64,000 nucleotides of DNA, from contig JAIXYI010000088.1 in NCBI GenBank assembly GCA_027490305.1, positions 1 to 64,000 on the forward strand, in the 5' to 3' direction. A model generated the notes under the pieces. That model had not been told where the DNA came from and did not search any database. It saw only the letters and a program-made list of their open reading frames with translations. Source of the DNA: Flavobacteriaceae bacterium (GTDB lineage: Bacteria; Bacteroidota; Bacteroidia; Flavobacteriales; Flavobacteriaceae). Positions within the stretch are counted from its first letter, which is position 1. Each line of letters starts with the position of its first letter. This document shows positions 7,124 to 15,984 of this stretch, in pieces. The translations under genes were made by a program, and so were the position numbers.

Positions 7124-8452
7124 ATGAAAAAATCATTGATGGCTTTAGGTGCTGTACTCTCTTTAGGTGGAGCCGCTACGGCCCAGAAAGTGAACTTCGA
7201 GGAGTATGACCTGCCCAACGGGCTTCACGTCATCCTCCACAACGACAACTCCGCGCCTGTCGTCGTCACCTCGGTGATGTACCACGTGGGTGCAAAAGAC
7301 GAACAGCCTGATCGCACAGGATTTGCGCACTTCTTCGAACACCTTCTTTTCGAAGGAACCGAAAACATCAAACGTGGCGAGTGGTTCAAAATCGTAACGT
7401 CCAACGGTGGGGTGAACAACGCCAATACAACCGACGACCGTACGTACTACTTTGAAGTATTCCCTTCCAACAGCCTTGAACTCGGCTTGTGGATGGAATC
7501 AGAACGGATGCTTCACCCGGTCATCAACCAAATCGGGGTCGACACCCAGAATGAAGTGGTGAAAGAGGAGAAACGTCTCCGTTATGACAACAGTCCATAC
7601 GGACAACTTCTTCCACAAGTGAAGAAATACATGTTCAAAAACCACCCGTATCGTTGGACGACCATCGGTGATATGGCGCACTTGGATGCAGCCAAACTCG
7701 AGGAGTTCCAGGCGTTCAACAAGAAGTTTTACATCCCGAACAATGCCGTATTGGTAGTGGCAGGCGACCTCGGAAACATCGACCAGACGAAAAAATGGGT
7801 TTCGCAGTACTTCGGTAGCATCCCGAAAGGGACACCGATAACACGTCAGACCTACACAGAAGCACCGATCAACGAAACAATCAACGCGACGTTCGAAGAT
7901 CCGAACATCCAGTTGCCGATGGTGGTAACGGCTTATCGCACACCGTCTATGAAGACCCGCGATGCCCGTATCCTGGATATGATCTCTACCATCCTCAGCG
8001 ACGGTAAGAGCTCACGCCTCTACAAAAAAGTAGTTGACGACAAGAAAATGGCGCTCCAAATGGCAGCCTTCAACTACAGCCAGGAAGATTATGGCACGTA
8101 CTTTATCTATGGACTGCCACAGTCTCCGTTCACCATGGACGACCTGGTGAAAGAAATCGACGAAGAGATCACCAAACTGCAAACGACGCTGATTTCGGAA
8201 AGTGAGTTCCAGAAACTTCAGAACAAATACGAAAATCAGTACGTCAACGCCAATTCAGGTGTAGAAGGTGTAGCCGATAACCTCGCTACGTTCTATCTTC
8301 TTTACAAGGATGTCAACCTGATCAACACCGAGCTCGATCTCTACCGTTCGATCACACGTGAGGAAATCCGGGAGGTTGCTAAAAAATACCTCAACCCGAA
8401 CCAACGTCTTATCCTCCGTTATGTTCCGGCCCAAGAAAAAGCCCAAAACTAA
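7124..8452 (+). CDS. M16 family zinc metallopeptidase (catalytic partner)
   Basis: A 442-residue exported protein. It begins with a signal peptide (MKKSLMALGAVLSLGGAATA, cleavage near AQ). The inverted zinc motif HFFEH is at 69-73, with the distal zinc-ligand Glu in the NEVVKEEKR region near 150, so the N-lobe is catalytic. The C-lobe lacks the usual Arg...Tyr substrate-anchoring pair (it reads VVDDKKMALQMAAF). The next gene, 9 bases downstream, supplies the reverse combination, so the two probably form a periplasmic heterodimer degrading peptides, as in other two-gene M16 systems. The N-terminal homology begins right after the signal peptide. Confidence 0.9.
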   Translation: MKKSLMALGAVLSLGGAATAQKVNFEEYDLPNGLHVILHNDNSAPVVVTSVMYHVGAKDEQPDRTGFAHFFEHLLFEGTENIKRGEWFKIVTSNGGVNNANTTDDRTYYFEVFPSNSLELGLWMESERMLHPVINQIGVDTQNEVVKEEKRLRYDNSPYGQLLPQVKKYMFKNHPYRWTTIGDMAHLDAAKLEEFQAFNKKFYIPNNAVLVVAGDLGNIDQTKKWVSQYFGSIPKGTPITRQTYTEAPINETINATFEDPNIQLPMVVTAYRTPSMKTRDARILDMISTILSDGKSSRLYKKVVDDKKMALQMAAFNYSQEDYGTYFIYGLPQSPFTMDDLVKEIDEEITKLQTTLISESEFQKLQNKYENQYVNANSGVEGVADNLATFYLLYKDVNLINTELDLYRSITREEIREVAKKYLNPNQRLILRYVPAQEKAQN

Positions 8453-8461
8453 GCACCTATC

Positions 8462-10516
8462 ATGAAAAAAATATTTTTAGCATTATCAGGCCTGTTCTTA
8501 TCTTTCGCTATGCAAGGACAAGTAATTCCGCAGCCGAAACCAGGCCCATCGCCGAAGATCAATATCGGCAAACCACAAACGTTCGAACTTCCGAACGGAC
8601 TCAAGGTGATGGTGGTCGAGAACCACAAATTGCCGCGTGTTTCCTTCACGCTTACACTTGACAACGCACCCTATGCAGAAGGAGCTAAGAAAGGTGTATC
8701 CGACCTGACCAGTTCGCTGATGGGTAATGGTACCAAGAAGATTTCGAAAGAAAAATTCAATGAAGAAATCGACTTCCTCGGAGCTGATATCAACTTCTGG
8801 GACAGCGGCGCAAGTGCCAACGCACTATCCAAGTACGGCGCCCGTGTGCTCGAACTGATGGCAGACGGTGCACTGAACCCGGTTTTCACACAAGAGGAAT
8901 TCGAGAAAGAGAAAGACAAATTGCTCGAAGGGTTGAAGTCAGATGAGAAAAGCGTACCGGCCGCTGCACAGCGTGTAGGTAGCGTACTCGTATACGGCCG
9001 CAGCCACCCGGCAGGTGAGTACCTCAGCGAGGAAACCATCAAAAACGTAACGCTTGCCGACGTTGAGCAGAACTACAACACCTACTTCGTACCAAGCAAC
9101 GCGTACCTCGTTATCGTGGGGGATGTGAAGTTCAAGGATACCAAGAAAATGGTAGAGAAACTGTTCGGTTCATGGAAGAAAGCGACCGCTCCTTCGGTAT
9201 CGTACAATGATCCTAAGGACGTTCAGTATACGCAAATCAACTTTGTCGACATGCCAAATGCCGTGCAGTCAGAGATTGGGGCGTATAACGTGACCAACCT
9301 CAAAATGGGCGACAAAGACTATTTTGCTGCCATCGTAGCCAACCAAATCTTTGGCGGCGACTTCAACAGCTACATCAACATGAACCTGCGCGAAGCCCAC
9401 GGCTGGACGTACGGTGCGCGTTCCGGCATCAGCGGCAACAAATATGTATCACGTTTTTCTGCTACCACTCAGGTACGTAACGCTGTGACCGACAGTGCTG
9501 TCGTGGAAATGATCAAAGAATTGAAACGTATCCGCACAGAAGATGTAACAGATGAAATGCTGAAAAACGTGAAAGCGGGTTACATCGGTCGTTTCGTAAT
9601 GAACATCGAAAAACCACAGACTGTTGCACAGTATGCATTGCAGACACGCACACAAAACCTGCCTGACAACTTCTACGAAAATTATATCGCGAACATCAAC
9701 GCGGTTACAGCAGAAGACATCAAGCGTGTGGCGAACACCTACTTCAAAGCCGACAACTGGCGGATCGTCGTAGTAGGCAAGGCTTCGGATGTATTGCCTG
9801 GACTCGAAAAAATCGGGGTGCCTATTCTGTATTTCGACAAATACGGCAACCCGGCTGAAAAACCGGCGATGAAAAAACCGGTTCCTGCCGGCGTAACAGC
9901 CAAAACCGTTTTCGACAACTACATCAAAGCGATTGGTGGAGAGAAAGCAGTAAAAGCAGTAAAAACTGTTTTCTACACGGGTTCTGCCAAGATTCCACAA
10001 GCTCCGGCGCCACTTTCGTTTGTACGTAAAGTAGATGCACGCGGCCTCGTGATGACCGAATTGTCATTGCCTGGTATGGGAAGTCTGATGAAGCAGGTGG
10101 TAGGCGCGAAAGACGGTTATCAGTCTGGTCAAGGTCAGAAACAAGCGATGACAGCCGAAGAATACGCTAAAGAGAAACTGACCGCTGTTCCATTTGAAGA
10201 ACTCAACCTGATGTCGAAGGCAGGCGTTACCGTAACAGGTATCGAGCCTATGAACGGTAAAGACGCTTATTCAGTAGTAGATGGTGACAAAACCTACTAC
10301 TACGATGTGACAAGCGGACTGAAAGTAGCCGAGTCGAACATGCAGGAAGGCCAAGACGGTAAAAAAGTAGCCGTTGTGACCAACATCAACGATTATCGTG
10401 ACGTCAAAGGCGTGAAAGTGCCTTTCAACATGGTGTTGAACGTAGGTTTCGAACTCGACATCAAAATGTCGGACGTGAAAATCAACGAAGGCGTCAGCGA
10501 CGCAGATTTCCAATAA
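8462..10516 (+). CDS. M16 family peptidase-like protein, non-catalytic partner with C-terminal extension
   Basis: A 684-residue exported protein with signal peptide MKKIFLALSGLFLSFAMQGQ. The first ~470 residues are two M16 lobes. At the zinc-motif position the text is KKGVSDLTSSLMGNGT, with no HxxEH, so it cannot bind zinc there. The second lobe keeps NLREAHGWTYGARSG, the Arg/Tyr pair missing from the upstream gene product. After about residue 490 comes an extra ~190-residue domain of beta-rich character (VFDNYIKAIGGEKAVKAVKT ... DYRDVKGVKVPF), similar in style to outer-membrane lipoprotein-sorting-like domains. It is co-transcribed with the catalytic partner and ends at a terminator at 10535. 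Confidence 0.88.
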   Translation: MKKIFLALSGLFLSFAMQGQVIPQPKPGPSPKINIGKPQTFELPNGLKVMVVENHKLPRVSFTLTLDNAPYAEGAKKGVSDLTSSLMGNGTKKISKEKFNEEIDFLGADINFWDSGASANALSKYGARVLELMADGALNPVFTQEEFEKEKDKLLEGLKSDEKSVPAAAQRVGSVLVYGRSHPAGEYLSEETIKNVTLADVEQNYNTYFVPSNAYLVIVGDVKFKDTKKMVEKLFGSWKKATAPSVSYNDPKDVQYTQINFVDMPNAVQSEIGAYNVTNLKMGDKDYFAAIVANQIFGGDFNSYINMNLREAHGWTYGARSGISGNKYVSRFSATTQVRNAVTDSAVVEMIKELKRIRTEDVTDEMLKNVKAGYIGRFVMNIEKPQTVAQYALQTRTQNLPDNFYENYIANINAVTAEDIKRVANTYFKADNWRIVVVGKASDVLPGLEKIGVPILYFDKYGNPAEKPAMKKPVPAGVTAKTVFDNYIKAIGGEKAVKAVKTVFYTGSAKIPQAPAPLSFVRKVDARGLVMTELSLPGMGSLMKQVVGAKDGYQSGQGQKQAMTAEEYAKEKLTAVPFEELNLMSKAGVTVTGIEPMNGKDAYSVVDGDKTYYYDVTSGLKVAESNMQEGQDGKKVAVVTNINDYRDVKGVKVPFNMVLNVGFELDIKMSDVKINEGVSDADFQ

Positions 10517-10534
10517 ACACGTATGGTGTTGTAG

Positions 10535-10567
10535 AAAAAGGCTGCCTTCGGGTGGCCTTTTTTTTGA
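10535..10567 (+). terminator. Terminator after the M16 pair
   Basis: AAAAAGGCTGCC, a TTCG loop and GGTGGCCTTTTT form a 12-bp stem with two G-T pairs, then further T residues. From 10568 to 10637 there are short AGTAGTC/CAGTTG-type and CTCTCCCC repeats and no gene. Confidence 0.8.
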
Positions 10568-10637
10568 AGTAGTCGGTCGTCAGTAGTCAGTTGTTGGTTG
10601 CGTAATTTCCTCTCTCCCCTCACTTCTCTCCCCTCTC

Positions 10638-11504
10638 TTACCGCTTCCTCGACGACAAATACACACCCGACAGAATCACCGCGGCCCCGATCAGTTGCAT
10701 CCACCCCAGGCGTTCGCCGGCGAGTAGCCCCCAACCGGCGGCTACGATCGGAATAAGATACGTGACGTTGGAGGCGAAAAGAGGTGTCGACATCTGAATC
10801 AGGCGGTAAAAGACGACGTTGGAGATACCCGTACTCAGCAATCCAAGCAGGACGATGTAAAAGGCAGATACCTGAATGGCGTGTTCGGTGTAATGTCCGG
10901 TGATGCCGGTCGACAAGAGGATGGCCGCAGCCGGAAGGATCAACACCGCAAAATTACCGGCCGAGATCGTAAGCGGAGAAAGGTCCGAAAGATAGCGTTT
11001 GACAAAGTGGATGTTCAACGCATAGCAAATCGTGGCCAGCAGGATGAAGAATGCATACCGCCAGTCACCGCCGCTTTCCGACGAACCGCCGTAAACCAAC
11101 AACATACAGCCGGCGAAGCCCACAAGGATGCCCAGCACCTGGTGACGACCTACATCCATCCGGAACAAGAGCAATCCGAAGATGAGGGTATTGAGGGGCG
11201 TAAGTGAATTCAGGATGGCACTCACCGTGCTATTGACCTCAGTCTCGGCGAGCGCAAACAGGAAGGCCGGGATGAAATTGCCGGTAATCCCCGTTAGGGC
11301 CACATACTTCCATTTTCCCAACGGAATCTGCGGAAGCTTCCGGAACCCGATCAGCAAGAGGAACGCGCCGGCGGCAATCATCCGAAGGCTTCCTACCTGA
11401 AGCGGTGAAAGCGCATCGAGTCCGCGAAGGATCAGTATAAACGAACTGCCCCAGATCAGGGCCAAAAAAGCCAGCAGCAGCCATTTGAGGTTTTCGGTCT
11501 TCAT
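10638..11504 (-). CDS. EamA/DMT family membrane transporter
   Basis: A 288-residue protein with ten predicted membrane segments in two EamA repeats. The first repeat starts KWLLLAFLALIWGSSFI and includes NSLTPLNTLIFGLLLF; the second includes the SNVTYLIPIVAAGWG and LIGAAVILSGVYL helices. DMT proteins export small metabolites such as amino acids; the substrate cannot be read from sequence. The ATG at 11504 (MKTENLKW) is preferred over a longer frame that enters the promoter region of the divergent lipoprotein gene. Confidence 0.88.
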   Translation of the reverse strand: MKTENLKWLLLAFLALIWGSSFILILRGLDALSPLQVGSLRMIAAGAFLLLIGFRKLPQIPLGKWKYVALTGITGNFIPAFLFALAETEVNSTVSAILNSLTPLNTLIFGLLLFRMDVGRHQVLGILVGFAGCMLLVYGGSSESGGDWRYAFFILLATICYALNIHFVKRYLSDLSPLTISAGNFAVLILPAAAILLSTGITGHYTEHAIQVSAFYIVLLGLLSTGISNVVFYRLIQMSTPLFASNVTYLIPIVAAGWGLLAGERLGWMQLIGAAVILSGVYLSSRKR

Positions 11505-11562
11505 GGTGGTAGTGTTGGAACAAAAATCCGGTATTTTAACGAGACCGCGCGCCGTCATTCGT

Positions 11563-11570
11563 TATTTTTG
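11563..11570 (+). promoter_or_regulatory. -7 box for the HMA lipoprotein gene
   Basis: TATTTTTG, 43 bases before the ATG at 11614. No clear -33 TTG is present. Confidence 0.4.
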
Positions 11571-11613
11571 TACATCCTTCACCCAAAAGACATTAACCCT
11601 TAATTTGTTTCCC

Positions 11614-11997
11614 ATGAAATGGACGTTATCACTGCTCTGCCTCGCGTTGGCGGCAAGCACCTTCACCAGTTGTAAAAAAGAAGCCGCAGCCGATAGCACT
11701 GCTAAAACGACGGCGGTCGCGGGCAAAACAGAAACCGCTACGTTCCACATCGAGGGGATGAGCTGCGCCGTCATGTGTGCCGGAAAGATCCAACAGGAAT
11801 TGTCGAAGATGGAAGGTGTGAAAAAAGCCGTCGTGGATTTTGAAAAGAAGTCCGCAACGGTCGAGTATGATGCCGCAGCCGTAACGCCACAGCAATTGAA
11901 AGCGAAGGTGGAAGGTGTGGCCGACGGGAAGACCTACACGGTATCTGAACTCAAGTCAACGGCGGACCATGCCATGTTGACGACGTCGGGCAGGTAG
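11614..11997 (+). CDS. Heavy-metal-associated (HMA) domain lipoprotein
   Basis: A 127-residue protein. Signal sequence MKWTLSLLCLALAASTFTSC ends in a lipobox with Cys20. An Ala/Thr/Lys linker is followed by an HMA ferredoxin-fold domain from about 41 to 115 with the sequence GMSCAVMCAGKI; the metal site is C51-x3-C55 rather than the classical CxxC. It probably sits in the periplasm on a membrane and binds a soft metal such as copper or mercury; the CxxxC spacing makes specificity uncertain. No P-type ATPase or metal regulator is adjacent. The ATG at 11614 is chosen because the upstream in-frame extension contains the promoter box. Confidence 0.85.
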   Translation: MKWTLSLLCLALAASTFTSCKKEAAADSTAKTTAVAGKTETATFHIEGMSCAVMCAGKIQQELSKMEGVKKAVVDFEKKSATVEYDAAAVTPQQLKAKVEGVADGKTYTVSELKSTADHAMLTTSGR

Positions 11998-12049
11998 GTA
12001 CAAAACCATTTGGAGTTAGGACGAATCCGTTCCCCTTGATTTCAATGCT

Positions 12050-12604
12050 TTACTTCCACTTCAAACTCTCCATAATCCGTCGCATGTCTTTCTTCACATA
12101 CTCCACGGCCGGCATGACAGAGTCAAAGTTGGGTTTGGCGTAAAAATAGACAGAGCCGTCAATGAAGTGCCGCGTGCTGTCAGTGACGTAAAACTGGCTG
12201 TTCGTGGCCGCGTTTCCGTTCACTTCATAAAACATCCCGTACACGCGGTGAGTCCGGTTCAGGAAGGGCTGCTCGATGATGTTGTCAGCCTTAATGACGT
12301 GTTCATAGGTGAGTTTCTGTGCATCACGAAGCAATAGCTTGATATTGCCGGAAACGGGCTTATAACTGATATAAATCGTCGCCTTCATTTTCGGATAATC
12401 GATTGTCAGGTTACAGCCGTTTTTCTCCTTGAGGATAGCCGCGCTGTTCATATCGAACGAAAACGGGCAATCGTCGTCAATCCGGTCATACGAGGCCGAG
12501 CCGTATTCGAGTCGCAACTGCGCTGGTGGTTTCGGCAAGACCTCTTCTTTGCACGAAGCCAGTGTCAGGGCCAGTCCTAATAAAATAAAGTAGTATCGCT
12601 TCAT
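12050..12604 (-). CDS. gldD: Gliding motility lipoprotein GldD
   Basis: A 184-residue lipoprotein (MKRYYFILLGLALTLASC, acylated Cys18). The conserved opening after the lipobox, KEEVLPKPPAQLRLEY, and the Tyr-rich body match GldD, which is required for gliding and T9SS function in Flavobacterium. Its ATG overlaps the gldE stop by four bases (ATGA). Gene order gldD-gldE-ssb-mutY-HU-rng reproduces the F. johnsoniae locus, which makes the identification secure. No downstream partner on the same strand. Confidence 0.92.
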   Translation of the reverse strand: MKRYYFILLGLALTLASCKEEVLPKPPAQLRLEYGSASYDRIDDDCPFSFDMNSAAILKEKNGCNLTIDYPKMKATIYISYKPVSGNIKLLLRDAQKLTYEHVIKADNIIEQPFLNRTHRVYGMFYEVNGNAATNSQFYVTDSTRHFIDGSVYFYAKPNFDSVMPAVEYVKKDMRRIMESLKWK

Positions 12605-13896
12605 AATGCTGTTATCGGGCAGACGTTCACCTGCCGTATGCGTTTTGTATCCGTTTCTTCCACTCTAAAATGCCATCCCCCGAAGTCAAGCGTTTGCCCG
12701 GTTTCAGGGAAACGACCAAATCGTTCCAGTAAAAAGCCACCCAGGGTTTCTGCTTCATCCCGCACGGCCTCAAAAACCGTGGCATCGGCGCCGGTGACGC
12801 GGTAAAAGTCCTTGAGCGCCACTTTGCCTTCAAACCGGAAGGTCGTGTCGTCGATTTGTGTATACTGGATATCGCCATCATCGAATTCATCACTGATATC
12901 CCCCACAATTTCTTCCAATATATCCTCAAGCGTCACAATGCCCGACGTCCCTCCGTATTCATCCACCACGATCGCCAGGTGGTTTTTCATCCCCTGGAAT
13001 TCGGTCAGCAAATCGTCCAGCTTCTTGTTTTCGGGCACAAAGAACGGCGCACGCACCAACTTCTGCCATTCGGCGTTGTCTTTTCCGATGAACGGAAGCA
13101 GGTCCTTCACGAACAGAACGCCCTCTATGTGGTCGATATTGTCCCGATAGACCGGAATCCGTGAAAATCCACTCTCGACAATCTTTTGCATCACTGCGGC
13201 GAATTCGCAGCGGATATCCAGCGCAAAAATATCGATTCTGGGCGTCATGATCTGGTCGACGTCCGTATTTCCGAACGAAACGATGCCTTCCAGCAACCGC
13301 TGTTCGTCTTGCGAGGCGTCAACGTCGGATGTCAGTTCAAGTGCCTGCGACAGTTTTTCGATAGTGATATCCGGTCGTCCCGGACCAAATTGCCGCTGCA
13401 AGAAACGCGTCATGGCACGCATCGGCACGCTAAAAGGTGTGAGTAGGGTGTCGAGTAGCGAAAGTGGTCGTGCCAGGGCCAGCGCGAATTGCGTGTGATG
13501 GCGGTTGGCGTAAATCTTCGGAAGGATGTCGCCAAAAAAGAGGATGAGAAAGGCAACGAAGGTCACATCAACAATGAACTTCAGTGACGGCGAGGGAATG
13601 AAACTGAACCAGTCGCTGCCAATCAGCGAAAACAAAACGGCGATGCTGATGTTGAGGAAGGTGTTGGCCATGACCAACGTGGCAATCAGTTTACGGGGTC
13701 GTTCGACCAGCCGGCGGATGCGTTTTGCCTTGGCAGGATGGCGGTTGGCGATATCCGATAAGTCGGAAGGTGACAGCGAAAAAAAGGCTACTTCGGCACC
13801 CGAAACCATGGCCGTAAGGAAGAGAAGCGCTACCAGCGCCGGCAACCCTGTCGCAAGGGCCGCTGTGGGGTCGGAGGGGGGAGGCTCGGTGAGCAA
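12601..13896 (-). CDS. gldE: Gliding motility protein GldE (CNNM/CorC-like membrane protein)
   Basis: A 431-residue membrane protein. An N-terminal CNNM/DUF21 domain with four hydrophobic segments (VALLFLTAMVSGAEVAFFSLS, LIATLVMANTFLNISIAVLFS, FVAFLILFFGDILPKIYANR) is followed by a tandem CBS pair (DQIMTPRIDIFALD to NHLAIVVDEYGGTSGIVTLEDILEEIVGDISDEFD) and a C-terminal CorC/HlyC domain. GldE acts with GldD in gliding. The start is a TTG at 13896, 21 bases after the ssb stop: no in-frame ATG or GTG lies between the ssb stop and the first membrane helix. Confidence 0.92.
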   Translation of the reverse strand: MLTEPPPSDPTAALATGLPALVALLFLTAMVSGAEVAFFSLSPSDLSDIANRHPAKAKRIRRLVERPRKLIATLVMANTFLNISIAVLFSLIGSDWFSFIPSPSLKFIVDVTFVAFLILFFGDILPKIYANRHHTQFALALARPLSLLDTLLTPFSVPMRAMTRFLQRQFGPGRPDITIEKLSQALELTSDVDASQDEQRLLEGIVSFGNTDVDQIMTPRIDIFALDIRCEFAAVMQKIVESGFSRIPVYRDNIDHIEGVLFVKDLLPFIGKDNAEWQKLVRAPFFVPENKKLDDLLTEFQGMKNHLAIVVDEYGGTSGIVTLEDILEEIVGDISDEFDDGDIQYTQIDDTTFRFEGKVALKDFYRVTGADATVFEAVRDEAETLGGFLLERFGRFPETGQTLDFGGWHFRVEETDTKRIRQVNVCPITAL

Positions 13897-13917
13897 ATCA
13901 ACGGTTTTCGTTACACA

Positions 13918-14352
13918 TCAGAACGGCATGTCGTTCTCTGGAAGGGCAGGGGTCTCGGCACCTTTGCTATCGTGATAGGAAGGCGTTGCCGTGCGGCCTG
14001 CCTCGGTTTCTTTCTTAGTGGTAAGGAAGGTAAATTCGGTTACCTGAATTTCCGTCGTATACTTTACCGTTCCATCCTCTGCCTGCCATTGACGTGATTT
14101 GATGCGGCCTTCCACATAAATCTTGTCGCCTTTGGTCAGGTATTTTTCGCAGATCTCAGCCGCCTTGTTGCGCACCACCAAATTGTGCCATTCAGTCGAC
14201 GTGATCTTCTCGTTGGTCGATTTGTTGATATACACCTCGTTGGTAGCCAGCGGGAAGCGCCCGATGCAATTGCCTCCCTCGAAGTAGTGCATCTTTACGT
14301 CATCGCCGAGGTGGCCGATAAGCATGACTTTATTGAGCGTTCCGTTGTTCAT
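13918..14352 (-). CDS. ssb: Single-stranded DNA-binding protein
   Basis: A 144-residue SSB. An OB fold (NKVMLIGHLGDDVKMHYFEGG to KGDKIYVEGRIKSRQWQAEDG) takes up about 110 residues. A short disordered linker then ends in the acidic ENDMPF tip that recruits replication and repair enzymes. It lies between mutY and gldE. A TATATTTG box on the minus strand (14373-14380) just upstream suggests its own promoter in addition to read-through from mutY. Confidence 0.95.
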   Translation of the reverse strand: MNNGTLNKVMLIGHLGDDVKMHYFEGGNCIGRFPLATNEVYINKSTNEKITSTEWHNLVVRNKAAEICEKYLTKGDKIYVEGRIKSRQWQAEDGTVKYTTEIQVTEFTFLTTKKETEAGRTATPSYHDSKGAETPALPENDMPF

Positions 14353-14372
14353 GGGATTTTGGCTTGAATCCT

Positions 14373-14380
14373 CAAATATA
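14373..14380 (-). promoter_or_regulatory. -7 box upstream of ssb-gldE-gldD
   Basis: TATATTTG on the minus strand, 20 bases before the ssb ATG; no good -33 TTG at the right distance. Confidence 0.45.
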
Positions 14381-14387
14381 CTGTTTT

Positions 14388-15437
14388 TTAAGGATTCCGG
14401 GAAAAATGCCGCTCTATAAAGTTGTGCAACACAATAGGGAACGGAAGTGCCGCCAGTTCGTTGACGGTTATCCCATTAGGAAGGTCATCCGAAAGATTGA
14501 CCTGCCAGAAGGTAATCGACAGGTGCTGATGGGAAAGCTTGTGTATGATCGGCGTTGTGTTGACCTGGTGAACCGCATCGACGGCCGGTCCGAAGAAAGA
14601 ATCCAACCGCGCTACATCGAGTATAGTATCGGTGTCAACAGCCGAGGTGGTCTCATGCAAAGGAAATTCATAGAGATTCCGCCAGATACCCGGTCCGGTT
14701 CTAGGGTGCACCCGCGTTTTTCCGTTCGGGTCGACGGGCACGAGATATTGGAGGTGCCGTTCGGTAATGCGCGTTTTTTTGTTTTTGACAGGAAGAAGCG
14801 CGACTTTTCCGGTTGCGAATGCCACGCATCCCGCCTGGAGCGGACACTTGTCACAGTCGGGTTTTCCGGGGATGCATTGCAGGGCACCGAATTCCATGAT
14901 CGACTGGTTGAACAAACCCGGGTCGTCCTGCAACAACTGCCGTTGCGCCAAATCGCGGAAAACAGCGCGCGACGAAGGCTTTGCGATGTCGTCTTCAATG
15001 CCGAAATACCGCGCCAATACCCGGAATACGTTCCCATCCACCACCGGAACGGCCTCGTTGTAGGCAAAGGAGGCAATAGCGGCTGCGGTGTAGTCGCCCA
15101 CGCCCTTGAGTTGCAGTAGCCCCTTGTAATCATCCGGAAATTGGCCACCCAGATCGAATGCAATTTTCCGAGCCGTTTCGTGCAGGTTCCGCGCACGGGA
15201 ATAGTAGCCAAGCCCCTGCCAAAGCCGCAATACCTGCTGCTCTTCCGCCGCGGCGAGGTCGCCAACAGTGGGAAATGCTGTGAGGAAGGCGTCGTAATAG
15301 GGAAGGCCCTGCGCCACACGTGTTTGTTGCAGGATGATCTCTGAAAGCCAGATGGCATAAGGGTCGCGGGTGTGCCGCCACGGCAAGTCGCGTTGATTTG
15401 TTAAATACCAGTCTTTGAGCGTGTTGGCAAAATCCAT
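14388..15437 (-). CDS. mutY: Adenine DNA glycosylase MutY
   Basis: A 349-residue repair glycosylase removing adenine mispaired with 8-oxoguanine. N-terminal WYLTNQRDLPWRHTRDPYAIWLSEIILQQTRV, then a helix-hairpin-helix LLQLKGVGDYTAAAIASFAYN with the catalytic Asp in VPVVDGNVFRV. The [4Fe-4S] loop has the C-x6-C-x2-C-x5-C pattern (CIPGKPDCDKCPLQAGC). A C-terminal NUDIX-like 8-oxoG recognition domain covers about residues 230-349. It is transcribed divergently from the HU gene. Confidence 0.96.
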   Translation of the reverse strand: MDFANTLKDWYLTNQRDLPWRHTRDPYAIWLSEIILQQTRVAQGLPYYDAFLTAFPTVGDLAAAEEQQVLRLWQGLGYYSRARNLHETARKIAFDLGGQFPDDYKGLLQLKGVGDYTAAAIASFAYNEAVPVVDGNVFRVLARYFGIEDDIAKPSSRAVFRDLAQRQLLQDDPGLFNQSIMEFGALQCIPGKPDCDKCPLQAGCVAFATGKVALLPVKNKKTRITERHLQYLVPVDPNGKTRVHPRTGPGIWRNLYEFPLHETTSAVDTDTILDVARLDSFFGPAVDAVHQVNTTPIIHKLSHQHLSITFWQVNLSDDLPNGITVNELAALPFPIVLHNFIERHFSRNP

Positions 15438-15497
15438 GAAAGCGGTGTAGGGCTTGGTAAAAGTAAAGTTTATGTAATTAAAATTTAATTGATTAGG

Positions 15498-15529
15498 TTG
15501 AATATTTCGTTTTTATATTCCTATATTTG
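15498..15529 (+). promoter_or_regulatory. HU gene promoter
   Basis: TTG at 15498-15500 and TATATTTG at 15522-15529, with a 21-base spacer; a near-ideal flavobacterial promoter 40 bases upstream of the HU ATG. Confidence 0.85.
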
Positions 15530-15569
15530 CACTCGCAAAATTTAATACAATAATAAAACTAGAAAGAAA

Positions 15570-15860
15570 ATGACGAAAGCAGATATCGTAGCGAAAATTT
15601 CTGAGAAGCTTGGCCTTGAAAAAGGAGATGTCCAGGCAACCGTTGAATCCTTCATGGACGAGGTGAAATCTTCGCTTGAGACAGGAGATAACGTATACCT
15701 TCGGGGATTCGGAAGCTTCATCATCAAGACTAGAGCTGAGAAAACAGGTCGTAACATTTCAAAAAACACGACTATCAAGATTCCAGCCCACAACATACCT
15801 GCCTTCAAACCAGCCAAAGTATTCGTGGAAGGTGTAAAGACCAACAACGAGCCGAAATAA
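15570..15860 (+). CDS. HU/IHF family DNA-binding protein
   Basis: A 96-residue nucleoid protein. Begins MTKADIVAKISEKLGLEKGDV and contains the GFGSF turn (NVYLRGFGSFIIK) and the beta-arm tip region (NTTIKIPAHNIPAFKPAK). It bends and compacts DNA as a dimer. In F. johnsoniae the equivalent gene at this locus was called himA; HU and IHF subunits cannot be separated confidently by eye. A strong promoter precedes it and the 30-residue basic protein gene follows 31 bases downstream. Confidence 0.95.
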   Translation: MTKADIVAKISEKLGLEKGDVQATVESFMDEVKSSLETGDNVYLRGFGSFIIKTRAEKTGRNISKNTTIKIPAHNIPAFKPAKVFVEGVKTNNEPK

Positions 15861-15891
15861 ACCGAACCATTAATCAAAAAAACACCTTCCT

Positions 15892-15984
15892 ATGCCAAGC
15901 GGTAAAAAGAGAAAGAGACATAAGGTAGCGACGCACAAACGTAAGAAACGTGCGAGAGCTAACCGCCACAAGAAGAAAAAGTAG
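15892..15984 (+). CDS. 30-residue Lys/Arg-rich protein, AURKAIP1/COX24 (mS38)-like
   Basis: A 30-codon ORF starting MPSGKKRKRHKV and ending RANRHKKKK, with about two thirds basic residues. The pattern KKRKRHKxxxHKRKKR resembles the AURKAIP1/COX24 C-terminal domain (mitochondrial mS38, actinobacterial bS22), whose members are tiny ribosomal proteins in a helix on the small subunit; similarity is from memory. It lies between HU and the RNase E/G gene in an otherwise compact transcript. Its stop codon lies inside the left arm of a strong terminator hairpin (15976-16007), which fits a real short gene end. Too short for ordinary gene finders. Confidence 0.75.
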   Translation: MPSGKKRKRHKVATHKRKKRARANRHKKKK

